Positions 34,272 to 43,344 of a stretch of 64,000 nucleotides of DNA are shown piece after piece (position 1 is the first letter of the stretch; each line of letters starts with the position of its first letter). Under the pieces are notes generated by a model. It saw only the letters and a list, made by a program, of their open reading frames with translations, made no database searches and was not told where the DNA came from. Source of the stretch: JBFONV01 sp040779335 (GTDB lineage Bacteria > Pseudomonadota > Gammaproteobacteria > Enterobacterales > Alteromonadaceae); assembly GCA_040779335.1 (NCBI GenBank), contig JBFONV010000001.1, positions 558,001 through 622,000 of the forward strand, read 5' to 3'. The translations under genes and the position numbers were made by a program.

Positions 34272-35219
34272 ATGCAAACAATAGATGCCAATAGGGTAAA
34301 TAAGGCTTTAAAGTTCCCCGAATTAATAAACGCGCTTGAACAGGCTTTTACGGACGACATCACCGTTCCGCCGCGGCTACATTATGATATGGCAAACCCT
34401 AAGGCGAGTAGAGAAACTACTTTACTAATGATGCCGGCATGGCAAGCAGGCGAAGTGGCCGGTATTAAATTGGTGACGGTTGCCCCTGAAAATAGTCAAA
34501 AGGGCTTACCGTCTATTCAAGGCACTTATTTGCTACTTGATGTTGATACTGGAACCATGAAAGCGACAATGGATGCCCCCGCGTTGACCGCTAAGAGGAC
34601 GGCTGCGGCATCGGCGTTGGCTTCGCGCTTTTTATCACGTGAAAACAGCGAAACCTTGCTGGTTGTTGGGACGGGAACCTTGGCGCCACAGTTAATTGCC
34701 GCGCACGCCAGTGTGCGTCCTATCAAACAAGTGTTGGTTTGGGGGCGTGATATCGCCAAAGCACAAGCGGTGTGTCGGCAAGTGATGCATTTAGGTCTTC
34801 AGTGTAACGCTGTTGATAATATAGAAGATCACATTGAACAAGCTGATATCATTTCATGTGCCACGTTAAGTAAAGAACCGTTGATTTTAGGACAATGGTT
34901 AATCCCAGGGCAACATCTTGATATGGTGGGAGCCTATCGACCTGACATGAGAGAAATGGATGATGTTTGTTTAACAAGATCCCGTGTTTTTGTCGACAAC
35001 ATCAGTAGTGCTATTAAAGAGACCGGCGACCTCGCCATTCCCTTAACTCAAGGGGTGATCACCCCTGCTAAAATCGAAGCGGATCTATTTAGTTTATGCC
35101 AACAAAAAGTAAGCATGCAAAGAAGTGCTACTGATATTACGTTATTCAAATCTGTTGGCCATGCATTGGAAGATTTGGCAGCGGCGAAACTGGTTTATCA
35201 GTTTGTTAACGCATGTTAG
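34272..35219 (+). CDS. ornithine cyclodeaminase/mu-crystallin family, probable pyrroline-2-carboxylate reductase
   Basis: This 315-residue protein is of the OCD/mu-crystallin family: PPRLHYDM, MMPAWQAGEVAGIKLVT, DAPALTAKRTAAASALASR, the NAD(P)-binding loop VVGTGTLAPQLIAAH and VGAYRPDMREMDD. In hydroxyproline clusters such proteins reduce delta1-pyrroline-2-carboxylate to L-proline, the last step of trans-3-hydroxyproline breakdown; true ornithine cyclodeaminases are longer. The neighbours (epimerase, dehydrogenase, deaminase) favour this role. No 3-hydroxyproline dehydratase is seen here. A TGTATACA palindrome lies in its promoter. Ribosome site AAGAGG precedes the ATG. Confidence 0.88.
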   Translation: MQTIDANRVNKALKFPELINALEQAFTDDITVPPRLHYDMANPKASRETTLLMMPAWQAGEVAGIKLVTVAPENSQKGLPSIQGTYLLLDVDTGTMKATMDAPALTAKRTAAASALASRFLSRENSETLLVVGTGTLAPQLIAAHASVRPIKQVLVWGRDIAKAQAVCRQVMHLGLQCNAVDNIEDHIEQADIISCATLSKEPLILGQWLIPGQHLDMVGAYRPDMREMDDVCLTRSRVFVDNISSAIKETGDLAIPLTQGVITPAKIEADLFSLCQQKVSMQRSATDITLFKSVGHALEDLAAAKLVYQFVNAC

Positions 35220-35497
35220 GTATAGAGATGTGTTTAATATCTATAGATAAATAATAAATGGGTAAATATCTCGCGTAAGATATCTGTTTTATCGCGGTGA
35301 TATGCTAACAAACATTGAGTATATCGAAAAATATAACGCATAAACTCAGTTAAATGTTAACAGTATGATAATTATTGGTTGTTGTAGTTGACTTTCTGCG
35401 CTTTGCTTATTTAAATGAATGTTAGGCAATTAACAGGGATAGTAAAAACTTTGCGGCAAAAAATCTTGTTGAAAGAGTTATTTACTGGAATTAATAA

Positions 35498-37075
35498 ATG
35501 AGTAAAAAGGTATCGATCAATAATAGATTGAGTCGGCGGGTGCTGATTTATATTTTATTGTGCAGCTCATTTTTATCCGTGTCTTCAACGATCATCCAGC
35601 TTTATATTGAATTTGAAGATAATAAAGTGTCGTTACAGCAACGCTTCAGTAACATTGAAAGTAGCTATATCCAGTCTATATCAACAAGTTTATGGGACTT
35701 TAATGAACCTTTAGTTGAACAACAAATTCAAGGTATTGTTAATTTACCCGATATTCGTTTTGTTAAAATAACCACCGGATTTGGTAAAACCTACCAACAA
35801 GGGGATGCAGAGACTGTTGCTAAAGAGACGGTAGAGTATCCGATATTTTATGGTGATAATAGCATCGGCGAGCTTGTTATAATTGCTGATTATCAAGATA
35901 TCTATAGCAATTTAAAACAAAAGGCTTGGGTCATTCTTGGCTCTGAATTTATTAAAACTTTTATTGTCGCGTTTTGTATAGCTTTCGTTATCCATTGGCT
36001 GATAGTTAAACATATCTTTCGTATTATGCTGTACTCGCAAGATCTTGCGGCAGATAACTTAGATGTTCCACTGGTGCTGGGACACCGCTCGTCAGCTAAA
36101 GATGAGTTAGATCTATTAGTCGATGCTATTAATCACATGCGACTGGCGCTTAAAAATGACATTATCAAGCGCGAAGAAGCAGAAAATGCACTGATTAACC
36201 TTAATGGCGAACTAGAAATTAAGGTCTATGATCGCACCGCTAAACTTGCCGAAAGTAACCAGCAATTACAACAATCACTGGATGATTTAACCTTAGCCAA
36301 AGATTCACTAGTACAGTCTGAAAAAATGGCTTCATTGGGGCAGCTAGTTGCGGGCGTAGCTCACGAGGTTAATACCCCTTTGGGTATTTGTGTAACTTCT
36401 ATCACTGCGTTAAAAGAAAAAGTACATGAGTTGACTGAGTCGGTCGAAACAGAAAGTCTGACTAAATCGCAATTAACAAAAACCTTAAATTTGCTTTCTG
36501 AATATCAACTAATTATTGAGCGTAGCTTAAATAAAGCGGTTGAACTGATCCGTGGATTTAAATCGGTTGCCGTTGAGCAGCATACCGATCCTGAACTGGC
36601 GATTAATCTGGCACAACACGTAAATGATGTCGTCAATACTGTTAAGACACTATTTAAACGCAAAAAATATACGATTCATTTAGAGGTTGATAAAGAGTTA
36701 AATATGGTGACTTATCCAAGTGCTTGGAACCAGATTTTAACCAACTTTTTGATGAACTCTCATATTCATGGTTTTGAAGGTCGTGAACAAGGCGAGATCT
36801 CTATTGTTTTTACTGAAAGTAACGGCTATTTAACCCTAGTGTATAAAGACAATGGTAAGGGTGTTGATGATGAGATAAAACAACGCATTTTCGACCCTTT
36901 TATTACCACCAAACGCGGTCAGGGTGGCTCTGGATTAGGAATGAATATTGTTTTTAATTTGGTAAGCAGCAAATTAGGCGGCACCATCAAGTTTCTTGAT
37001 GAAACATCAGGTTGTGGTTTCCAAGTTAAAGTACCTATTCAATACGCGAAAGATAAATCACTTTTTGAAGCGTAA
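35498..37075 (+). CDS. sensor histidine kinase
   Basis: This 525-residue protein has a membrane helix (about 15-36), a periplasmic sensor of about 105 residues (ISTSLWDFNEPLVEQQIQGI is typical of small kinase sensor domains), a second helix (about 146-172), a HAMP-like linker and coiled coil (about 172-275), then a HisKA-type helix with phospho-acceptor His289 (LVAGVAHEVNTPLG) and an HATPase domain (N-box NQILTNFLMNSHIHG, DNGKGVDDE, FITTKRGQGGSGLGMNIV). No response regulator gene adjoins it. It is embedded in the hydroxyproline cluster and may sense a related compound, but that is inference from position only. Confidence 0.93.
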   Translation: MSKKVSINNRLSRRVLIYILLCSSFLSVSSTIIQLYIEFEDNKVSLQQRFSNIESSYIQSISTSLWDFNEPLVEQQIQGIVNLPDIRFVKITTGFGKTYQQGDAETVAKETVEYPIFYGDNSIGELVIIADYQDIYSNLKQKAWVILGSEFIKTFIVAFCIAFVIHWLIVKHIFRIMLYSQDLAADNLDVPLVLGHRSSAKDELDLLVDAINHMRLALKNDIIKREEAENALINLNGELEIKVYDRTAKLAESNQQLQQSLDDLTLAKDSLVQSEKMASLGQLVAGVAHEVNTPLGICVTSITALKEKVHELTESVETESLTKSQLTKTLNLLSEYQLIIERSLNKAVELIRGFKSVAVEQHTDPELAINLAQHVNDVVNTVKTLFKRKKYTIHLEVDKELNMVTYPSAWNQILTNFLMNSHIHGFEGREQGEISIVFTESNGYLTLVYKDNGKGVDDEIKQRIFDPFITTKRGQGGSGLGMNIVFNLVSSKLGGTIKFLDETSGCGFQVKVPIQYAKDKSLFEA

Positions 37076-37220
37076 TCTTTTACACATGGTCACCACTCTT
37101 CCATATTACCTTGTCTTAAATCACGTAATAAATATCCGTAATAGTTGATAGCTAAGTATTACGGATACAAACATACGCGGCGTTTTTCTAGTTGTTCAGA
37201 TCTTAGGGGGCTAATATTAA

Positions 37221-38483
37221 TTAGTTAAATCGACTTATACAAAAGGGGCTAACGTCAATATCTGTTGGTTGTCTGCTAATAAGTTGACCAATCAATTTAC
37301 CGGTGATCGCACCTTGTGTTAATCCTAAATGTTGATGACCTAAGGCGAAATGAACCTTAGGATTATTGGGCGCTGTGCATATAACGGGCAATGAATCGGG
37401 CAATGAAGGTCTAAAACCCAGCCAACGTTGCTCCTTTTTAGCTGCTTTTTCATTAAAATCGGCTATGTTATTTAGCATTTGCTGTGCGTGTTGATAAAGC
37501 ATATCAGCGCGTTTCATATTCGCTTGTTGCTCTAGTCCTGCAAATTCGACGGTTCCAGCTAGCCTCAACCCTTGCTCCATTGGCGTCATAATAAAACGTC
37601 TTTCTGCTGAAGCAACTGGCCGGGTTAGTTCAGCCACCTGACCGTTTGCATGCAAACTTAAGCTGTAACCTCGTTCAGCTTCTATTGGCAGTTTATAACC
37701 TAGTTGATTTAAAAGCGGCTTCGACCAAGCCCCAGTCGAAATAACCACTTGATCAAAGCTCTGGGTCTCATGTTGATCGCTTATCATTATTTGGCTATCA
37801 AGTTGTTTTATGTTTTGTACACAAAAATGCTGATAAACGACACCTTTACTTTGTGCCAGCATTGCCAGCTCAAGACAAATTTTATAAGGATCGGCACTAT
37901 GTCCGACATCAGTAAAATATAATGAATACTTGATGCTTTCACTAAGGTTAGGTTCTAGTAGCAGTGTTTGTTGGCGATCTAGCAGTTTTACCGACACTCC
38001 AGCACTTTTATAGTGCTCAAAGTGATTGTGAATTTCGGACAGGCGTGTATCTTCAAATACCAATAAACTCCCTTTACATGTTAATAAATGTTCGGCATTA
38101 GCTGCTTTTAATATCGGCTTGTAGTAATCAATAGCATGCTTATTTAGGGCCCGTAATGCAGCACTGTTTTGTTGACGCTTGTCGCTACGCATATTTCTAA
38201 TGAATTGCATAAACCATGGCATGGCTTTAGGTATATAGCGTGGTGACAAAGCCACGGGGCCAAGTGGATCGAGTAATAGTTTTGGTAACTGCCAAAGTAA
38301 ATTATATTCAGCTAAAGGAAATACTTGTTCAGTGGCAAAATGCCCAGCATTACTTTTAGAGCATCCTTCACCAATAGCATTTTTGTCTAATAGTGTGACT
38401 TCAAAGCCAAGAGACTGTAACTCTAGAGCGCAATTTACGCCGATAATACCCGCTCCGATCACGGCAATTTTTTGTTTATTCAT
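37221..38483 (-). CDS. FAD-dependent D-amino-acid dehydrogenase, probable D-hydroxyproline dehydrogenase
   Basis: This 420-residue DadA-like flavoenzyme has the FAD-binding GxGxxG motif near the start (VIGAGIIGVNCALEL), GCSKSNAGHF, VVISTGAWSKPLL, EAERGYSLSL and the C-terminal FALGHQHLGLTQGAITGKLI. In this cluster it should oxidise cis-4-hydroxy-D-proline to 1-pyrroline-4-hydroxy-2-carboxylate, passing electrons to the respiratory chain. It is transcribed away from the deaminase-epimerase operon and shares a 268-base divergent promoter region with it, which contains the 12-base palindrome at 38677-38688. Confidence 0.92.
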   Translation of the reverse strand: MNKQKIAVIGAGIIGVNCALELQSLGFEVTLLDKNAIGEGCSKSNAGHFATEQVFPLAEYNLLWQLPKLLLDPLGPVALSPRYIPKAMPWFMQFIRNMRSDKRQQNSAALRALNKHAIDYYKPILKAANAEHLLTCKGSLLVFEDTRLSEIHNHFEHYKSAGVSVKLLDRQQTLLLEPNLSESIKYSLYFTDVGHSADPYKICLELAMLAQSKGVVYQHFCVQNIKQLDSQIMISDQHETQSFDQVVISTGAWSKPLLNQLGYKLPIEAERGYSLSLHANGQVAELTRPVASAERRFIMTPMEQGLRLAGTVEFAGLEQQANMKRADMLYQHAQQMLNNIADFNEKAAKKEQRWLGFRPSLPDSLPVICTAPNNPKVHFALGHQHLGLTQGAITGKLIGQLISRQPTDIDVSPFCISRFN

Positions 38484-38660
38484 ATACTTAATTCACATTT
38501 TCTTTATGCTTGCTCTAGGGATTATCTAGCTCGACAAAAAGTCTAGAAGTAAATATCATCTTCAGTAGCATTAATGGTATGAATGCTTTGATATTGATTG
38601 CAATTATTTAAAGTAAAGATTACTGCCATATCCGGCGATTTAACTTTTTCAATTTTGTTC

Positions 38661-38688
38661 TTGTGCGAATAAAATAATTGTATACAAT
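38661..38688 (+). promoter_or_regulatory. promoter with overlapping operator ahead of the hydroxyproline operon
   Basis: The perfect 12-base palindrome ATTGTATACAAT (38677-38688) overlaps a TACAAT -10 element (38683-38688), and TTGTGC at 38661-38666 is a -35 at 16-base spacing. A repressor bound here would block the promoter. The most likely one is the FadR-type GntR protein encoded at the end of the cluster. The site is 63 bases before the deaminase start and in the divergent region of the dehydrogenase gene. Confidence 0.65.
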
Positions 38689-38751
38689 ATACGGAATTAT
38701 TTCTAGCGATACTTTTACAGTATTTACCATTTAAATAGGACGTAAAACTTT

Positions 38752-39666
38752 ATGAATGTAAATTGGCAAGGTGTATACCCCGCAGTTACTACCCAATATC
38801 ACGATGATATGTCGATTAATTTTACCGCAACTCAACAAATGGTTGATAGCCTAATTAAAGAAGGCGTTGACGGTATTATCGCTCTAGGTACCGTAGGGGA
38901 AAATTGCTCACACACTCGTGATGAGAAAAAAGCGATACTGATCGCGGTTAAAGAAGTTGTTGCTGGTCGTGTACCTGTCTTATCAGGTGTTGCTGAAACC
39001 ACCACGCAATTTGCCATTGAATATTCACAAATGTGTGAACAAGTAGGCATTGATGGCTTAATGGTGTTACCGGGTATGGTATATCGTTCCAACGAGCGAG
39101 AGGCTATTCACCATTACCAGCAAATAGCTCGTAATTGTGGTTTACCTATTATGATTTATAATAACCCAGTTACTTATGGGGTCGATGTTTCCGTTGAGGG
39201 CATGCGAGTATTAGCACAAGAGCCTAATATTGTCTCTGTAAAAGAAGCCACTGAAGATACTCGTCGTATCTCTGAACTATACGCGGCATTTGATGATCGC
39301 TTTATTGTTTTTGGCGGTGTTGATGACATAGCCCTTGAAAGCCTGATGTTGGGTTGTACTGGGTGGATATCCGGCTTAACAAACGTCTTTCCTCAAGAGT
39401 CGGTTGCTATTTATAAATTAGCGCGACAAGGCCGTTACCAAGAAGCATTGGAAATTTGGCGCTGGTTCCTACCTTTATTGCGTTTAGACACTATTCCAAC
39501 GTTAGTACAATGTATCAAATTTTGTGAACAACTTGCTGGGCGTGGCTCTGAAGTGACACGTGCACCACGTTTGCCACTAGCGGGAGAAGAAAGAGCTCGG
39601 GTAGAAAAATTATATAATGATGCGGTAGCGACTCGCATTGATTTGTCGAAGTTTAATCTTGATTAA
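38752..39666 (+). CDS. DapA-family lyase, probable 1-pyrroline-4-hydroxy-2-carboxylate deaminase
   Basis: This 304-residue TIM-barrel protein belongs to the DHDPS/N-acetylneuraminate lyase family. The Schiff-base lysine is Lys164 (IVSVKEATEDTRR), the catalytic tyrosine Tyr136 (IMIYNNP), and the substrate loop is GTVGENCSHT in place of the usual GTTGE. In hydroxyproline clusters this member deaminates and dehydrates 1-pyrroline-4-hydroxy-2-carboxylate to alpha-ketoglutarate semialdehyde. It is the first gene of an operon with the epimerase (13 bases on) and the dehydrogenase. Real dapA would be elsewhere with lysine or cell-wall genes. Confidence 0.92.
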   Translation: MNVNWQGVYPAVTTQYHDDMSINFTATQQMVDSLIKEGVDGIIALGTVGENCSHTRDEKKAILIAVKEVVAGRVPVLSGVAETTTQFAIEYSQMCEQVGIDGLMVLPGMVYRSNEREAIHHYQQIARNCGLPIMIYNNPVTYGVDVSVEGMRVLAQEPNIVSVKEATEDTRRISELYAAFDDRFIVFGGVDDIALESLMLGCTGWISGLTNVFPQESVAIYKLARQGRYQEALEIWRWFLPLLRLDTIPTLVQCIKFCEQLAGRGSEVTRAPRLPLAGEERARVEKLYNDAVATRIDLSKFNLD

Positions 39667-39679
39667 GAAAAGGTAAGGC

Positions 39680-40693
39680 ATGATAAAAGGTACTTTTTTC
39701 TGTATCGATGCACATACTTGCGGCAATCCCGTTCGTTTGGTTACCAGTGGCCATCCCGATTTAAAAGGGGGATCCATGAGTGAGAAACGTCAGGACTTTT
39801 TAGATAATTATGATTGGATCCGACAAGGTTTGATGTTTGAACCACGCGGCCATGACATGATGTCGGGTGCTTTTTTATATCCTCCTTGCAGTGCTAATGC
39901 TGATGTGTCGATATTATTTATTGAAACATCGGGGTGTCTACCTATGTGTGGCCATGGCACTATAGGTACAGTTACTGCGGCAATTGAAAACGGTTTACTG
40001 ACACCGAAAACGCCTGGTCAACTCATTATCGATGTTCCTGCTGGGCAAGTAAAAGTTGAGTACCAGCAAAGTGGCAACAAGGTTACTGCGGTAAAAATTT
40101 ACAATGTACCGTCTTACTTGGCACATCGTGATGTTGTTGTTGATGTGCCAGGTTTAGGGCATTTGAAAATAGATGTTTCTTATGGCGGTAATTATTACAT
40201 TATTGTTGAACCGCAAGAGAATTTTCCGGGTATTGATCAATGGGACGCAGGGGACATTCTTCATTGGAGTCCCATTCTCAGAGAAATTGTTGGCAATACT
40301 TTAACCTGTATTCACCCTCAAGATCCCTCTGTGAACGGTGCATCTCATGTTTTATGGACTGGGCGTGCACATACCAAAGACTCTGATGCCGCCAGCGCAG
40401 TTTTTTATGGCGATAAAGCAATTGATCGTTCTCCTTGCGGCACAGGAACCAGCGCGCGGATGGCGCAACTATACGCCAAAGGAATATTGCAGGTGGGCGA
40501 TACTTTTATCCATGAAAGCTATATAGGTAGCCAATTCGTCGGAAAAATTGAAGCTGAAGTTGAGTTGCAAAGCGCACAAGGGAGTATTAACGCAATCAAG
40601 CCCAGCATTCAGGGATGGGCCCACGTTTTTGGTAAAAACTGCCTAACAATCGATGATGATGATCCATATGCCTTTGGCTTTGTCGTCAAATAA
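39680..40693 (+). CDS. 4-hydroxyproline 2-epimerase (proline racemase family)
   Basis: This 337-residue enzyme converts trans-4-hydroxy-L-proline to cis-4-hydroxy-D-proline. Both catalytic cysteines are present: Cys90 in PMCGHGTIG and Cys253 in DRSPCGTGTSARMA. Having Cys at both places separates epimerases and racemases from the related 3-hydroxyproline dehydratases, which have Ser or Thr at one. HTCGNPVRLV at the start and KDSDAASAVFYGDKAIDRSP are typical. It is the second gene of the operon. A solo MITE-like end begins at its stop codon. Confidence 0.95.
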   Translation: MIKGTFFCIDAHTCGNPVRLVTSGHPDLKGGSMSEKRQDFLDNYDWIRQGLMFEPRGHDMMSGAFLYPPCSANADVSILFIETSGCLPMCGHGTIGTVTAAIENGLLTPKTPGQLIIDVPAGQVKVEYQQSGNKVTAVKIYNVPSYLAHRDVVVDVPGLGHLKIDVSYGGNYYIIVEPQENFPGIDQWDAGDILHWSPILREIVGNTLTCIHPQDPSVNGASHVLWTGRAHTKDSDAASAVFYGDKAIDRSPCGTGTSARMAQLYAKGILQVGDTFIHESYIGSQFVGKIEAEVELQSAQGSINAIKPSIQGWAHVFGKNCLTIDDDDPYAFGFVVK

Positions 40694-40710
40694 TACCAAG
40701 TTGATTAATT
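40693..40710 (+). repeat. single diverged MITE end
   Basis: ATACCAAGTTGATTAATT matches the terminal repeat of the element at 30707-30970 (ATACCAATTTGATTAAAT) at 16 of 18 positions and starts at the last base of the epimerase stop codon. No partner end follows in the next 300 bases, so it is a relic or a chance match. Confidence 0.4.
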
Positions 40711-40740
40711 TTTAATAAATGAATATTAAGTGAGTTTTAC

Positions 40741-42264
40741 ATGACTATTACAGGTAAACATTTAATTGCGGGCGAGTGGGCTGGCGATGCAACGAACGGG
40801 TTTGTGGCGTTTGATGCACAAGCTAATGCGCCAATGACCACTTCTTTTGCCGATGCGACTGAAATGGAAGTTAACACAGCCATTACCCGTGCCCAAGAAG
40901 CATTTAGCGTTTACGGACAACTTAGTGCGAGCAAACGAGCTCATTTTTTACGTACTATAGGTGAACAAATCGTCGCACTAGGCGATGAACTCGTTGAAGT
41001 AGCGAGTGCTGAAACGGGGTTGCCGCATGCGCGTATTCAAGGTGAACGTGGGCGCACTGTTGGCCAACTTGAATTGTTTGCAAGCATATTAGAAAAGGGC
41101 GAGTATCAAGCCGTTATTGATTTGGCGGATACAAATAGGCAGCCTTTGCCTAAAGCAGACACCCGTTTAGGCTATTTGCCATTAGGGGTTGTCGCGGTAT
41201 TTGCAGCGAGTAACTTTCCGCTAGCATTTTCTACGGCAGGCGGAGATACTGCTTCAGCATTAGCGGCTGGATGTCCTGTAATAATGAAAGCTCATGCTGC
41301 GCACCCAGGTACTGCAGAGTTAGTTGCACAAGCGATATTAACAGCGATTGAAATCTGCGAGATGCCTAAAGGTGTTTTTTCACTCATTCAAGGTAAAAAC
41401 TACGCGATTTCCAGTCAAATAGTGACACACCCTATGGTGAAAGCCGTTGGTTTTACCGGTTCTGAACGCGTTGGTATGATTTTACAGCAACAAATTAACC
41501 AGCGAGACGAGCCGATCCCTTTTTACGGAGAGTTAGGCAGTGTTAATCCACAATTTATTTTACCAAATAAAGTAAAGAGTGAAGGTGAAGAGATCGCGCA
41601 AGCATTAGTCGCCTCTTTAATGATGGGGCAAGGGCAGTTTTGCACCAGTCCAGGTATTTGGGCAGTTGTTGAAGATGAACAATATTCAAGGTTTGCTCAA
41701 GGCGCAGCGCAATCGTTATCACAACAAAATGCTGGCGTGATGTTAACACCGGAGATCGCCGCCTCATACAATGCAGCAATAACTGCTTGGCAAGTGATCG
41801 AAGGGGTAGAGTTACTCGCTCAGGGGCAGGCAGGAAAATCACATGAATGTATTCCCGCATTATTTGCGACGGATTTAAAAACCTTTGTTAATAATAAATG
41901 TTTGCATGAAGAAGTGTTTGGTTCATGTGCGTTAATTATTCGATGTGCGGATAGCACAGAGATGATGCAACTGATTTCGTTATTAAAAGGAAATTTAACC
42001 GCAAGCATTCACGCGACTCAAGATGATATCGAGTTATCTAAACCAATTGCTCTGTCATTAGTGCATAAAGTGGGACGCCTGATCTACAATCAAATGCCAA
42101 CAGGTGTTGAAGTGTGCGCATCGATGAACCATGGTGGCCCTTTTCCGGCGTCAACTGACTTACGCACAACCTCGGTAGGAAGTGAGGCGTTAAAGCGTTT
42201 TCAACGACCCATATGTTATCAAAATATGCCGCAAGAGTTGTTACCTGATTTATTAAAAGATTAA
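40741..42264 (+). CDS. alpha-ketoglutarate semialdehyde dehydrogenase
   Basis: This 507-residue aldehyde dehydrogenase oxidises alpha-ketoglutarate semialdehyde to alpha-ketoglutarate with NAD(P)+, the last step of the pathway and its entry to the citric acid cycle. The catalytic residues are Asn158 (AASNFPLAFST), Glu264 (FYGELGSVNPQF) and Cys301 (GQGQFCTSPG). The FPLAFSTAGGDTASALAAGCPV segment is characteristic of the semialdehyde-dehydrogenase group found with sugar-acid and hydroxyproline genes. It is the third gene of the operon, 47 bases after the epimerase, and is followed by a terminator. Confidence 0.94.
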   Translation: MTITGKHLIAGEWAGDATNGFVAFDAQANAPMTTSFADATEMEVNTAITRAQEAFSVYGQLSASKRAHFLRTIGEQIVALGDELVEVASAETGLPHARIQGERGRTVGQLELFASILEKGEYQAVIDLADTNRQPLPKADTRLGYLPLGVVAVFAASNFPLAFSTAGGDTASALAAGCPVIMKAHAAHPGTAELVAQAILTAIEICEMPKGVFSLIQGKNYAISSQIVTHPMVKAVGFTGSERVGMILQQQINQRDEPIPFYGELGSVNPQFILPNKVKSEGEEIAQALVASLMMGQGQFCTSPGIWAVVEDEQYSRFAQGAAQSLSQQNAGVMLTPEIAASYNAAITAWQVIEGVELLAQGQAGKSHECIPALFATDLKTFVNNKCLHEEVFGSCALIIRCADSTEMMQLISLLKGNLTASIHATQDDIELSKPIALSLVHKVGRLIYNQMPTGVEVCASMNHGGPFPASTDLRTTSVGSEALKRFQRPICYQNMPQELLPDLLKD

Positions 42265-42276
42265 TAAACCTACTTC

Positions 42277-42309
42277 AAAGGGAGTCATTCATTGAATAAT
42301 TCCCTTTTT
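42277..42309 (+). terminator. terminator of the hydroxyproline operon
   Basis: AAAGGGA pairs with TCCCTTT, with ATTC/GAAT pairing inside, then a run of five T. It lies 12 bases past the dehydrogenase stop and separates the operon from the regulator gene. Confidence 0.7.
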
Positions 42310-42367
42310 CCTGTTTTTTGTTCGCTGAATCCTTATAATGGTTTGCATTATTTTTAGGAAGTAGCGT

Positions 42368-43036
42368 ATGACCATAGTATATAAAACTAGAACACAACTT
42401 GTGGTTGAAACCCTCAGAGAGAAGATTCTTAACGGAGAAATTAAGGCAGGGCAACCTTTGCGTCAGGCCGCTTTGGCTGAAGAATTAAATGTTAGCCGTA
42501 TTCCGGTCAGAGAAGCATTATTGCAACTAGAAGCTGAAGGTTTAGTGTCATTTGAACCACATAAAGGCGCAACAGCGACGGAATTGAATGCTGCGCAAGT
42601 TGATGAATTATTTGAACTTCGTGCTATGTTAGAAGCTGATTTACTGGCCGCCTCTATTCCGAATATAAGTGAAGAAAAACTTGAAGAAGCAACAGAATTG
42701 CTTGGCAAGCTTGATAAGGCGTTAGGTAAAGAAAATGCGGCAAATACTTGGAGTGAATTAAACTCTGATTACCACAACTGCTTATATTCAGGGGCGAACA
42801 GACCACAGACCCAAGATCTTGTTGACACGCTAAACAAAAATGCCGATCGTTATATTCGTATGCACTTACTTTGGGCGGGTGGTATTTCTAAGGCGGAATC
42901 AGAGCACAATAAGTTACTGGAGCTTTGTAAGGCGCGTGAAATAGAAAAAGCTGTTGCTATACTTAAACAGCATATATTAGGCTCTCGCGATGAAATTAAA
43001 GCATTTCTTAATGAACGTGAAGCAAACGACAGCTGA
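42368..43036 (+). CDS. GntR-family (FadR-type) regulator of the hydroxyproline genes
   Basis: This 222-residue protein has an N-terminal winged helix-turn-helix (about 10-75; TLREKILNGEIKAGQPLRQAALAEEL, NVSRIPVREALLQLEAEGLV) and a C-terminal all-helical FCD ligand-binding domain (about 85-215; ELFELRAMLEADLLAA, HNCLYSGANRP, SEHNKLLELCKAREIEKA). It probably represses the hydroxyproline operon until an intermediate binds. FadR-type proteins bind short palindromes such as the TTGTATACAA sites noted here. Its own promoter lacks such a site, so autoregulation is not evident. Confidence 0.92.
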   Translation: MTIVYKTRTQLVVETLREKILNGEIKAGQPLRQAALAEELNVSRIPVREALLQLEAEGLVSFEPHKGATATELNAAQVDELFELRAMLEADLLAASIPNISEEKLEEATELLGKLDKALGKENAANTWSELNSDYHNCLYSGANRPQTQDLVDTLNKNADRYIRMHLLWAGGISKAESEHNKLLELCKAREIEKAVAILKQHILGSRDEIKAFLNEREANDS

Positions 43037-43344
43037 TAATTTGTTTTGAGCTGGTTTTTTATTTAAATATCTTTAATAATCAGTTGGATAGCCGTTTATT
43101 GCTTTTGTTTGAAAAATAGGCGGTTATTGACTTTCCTGTGCTAAATCTATAGTATTCCCGCGCCTTAAAAACCGAAAAGAGCAAGCTTGTCGCTAATATT
43201 GACTAATATTAGGATAAACGACAGTTTTTATATCAAATGGATTCAATCGTTCAATTGATATTATTCGGTAATCAATAATTTAAAAGAATGATTTTCATTC
43301 TTAACATCAAAGCAGTTTTGCTTAAAATTTAACGTGAGATATCA
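43037..43344. other. intergenic region and leader of the SulP gene
   Basis: These 308 bases contain no gene. A perfect 8-bp hairpin CTAATATT-GACT-AATATTAG is at 43193-43212, about 130 bases before the SulP start, with GTCG/CGAC further out. No recognised riboswitch. Confidence 0.4.
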
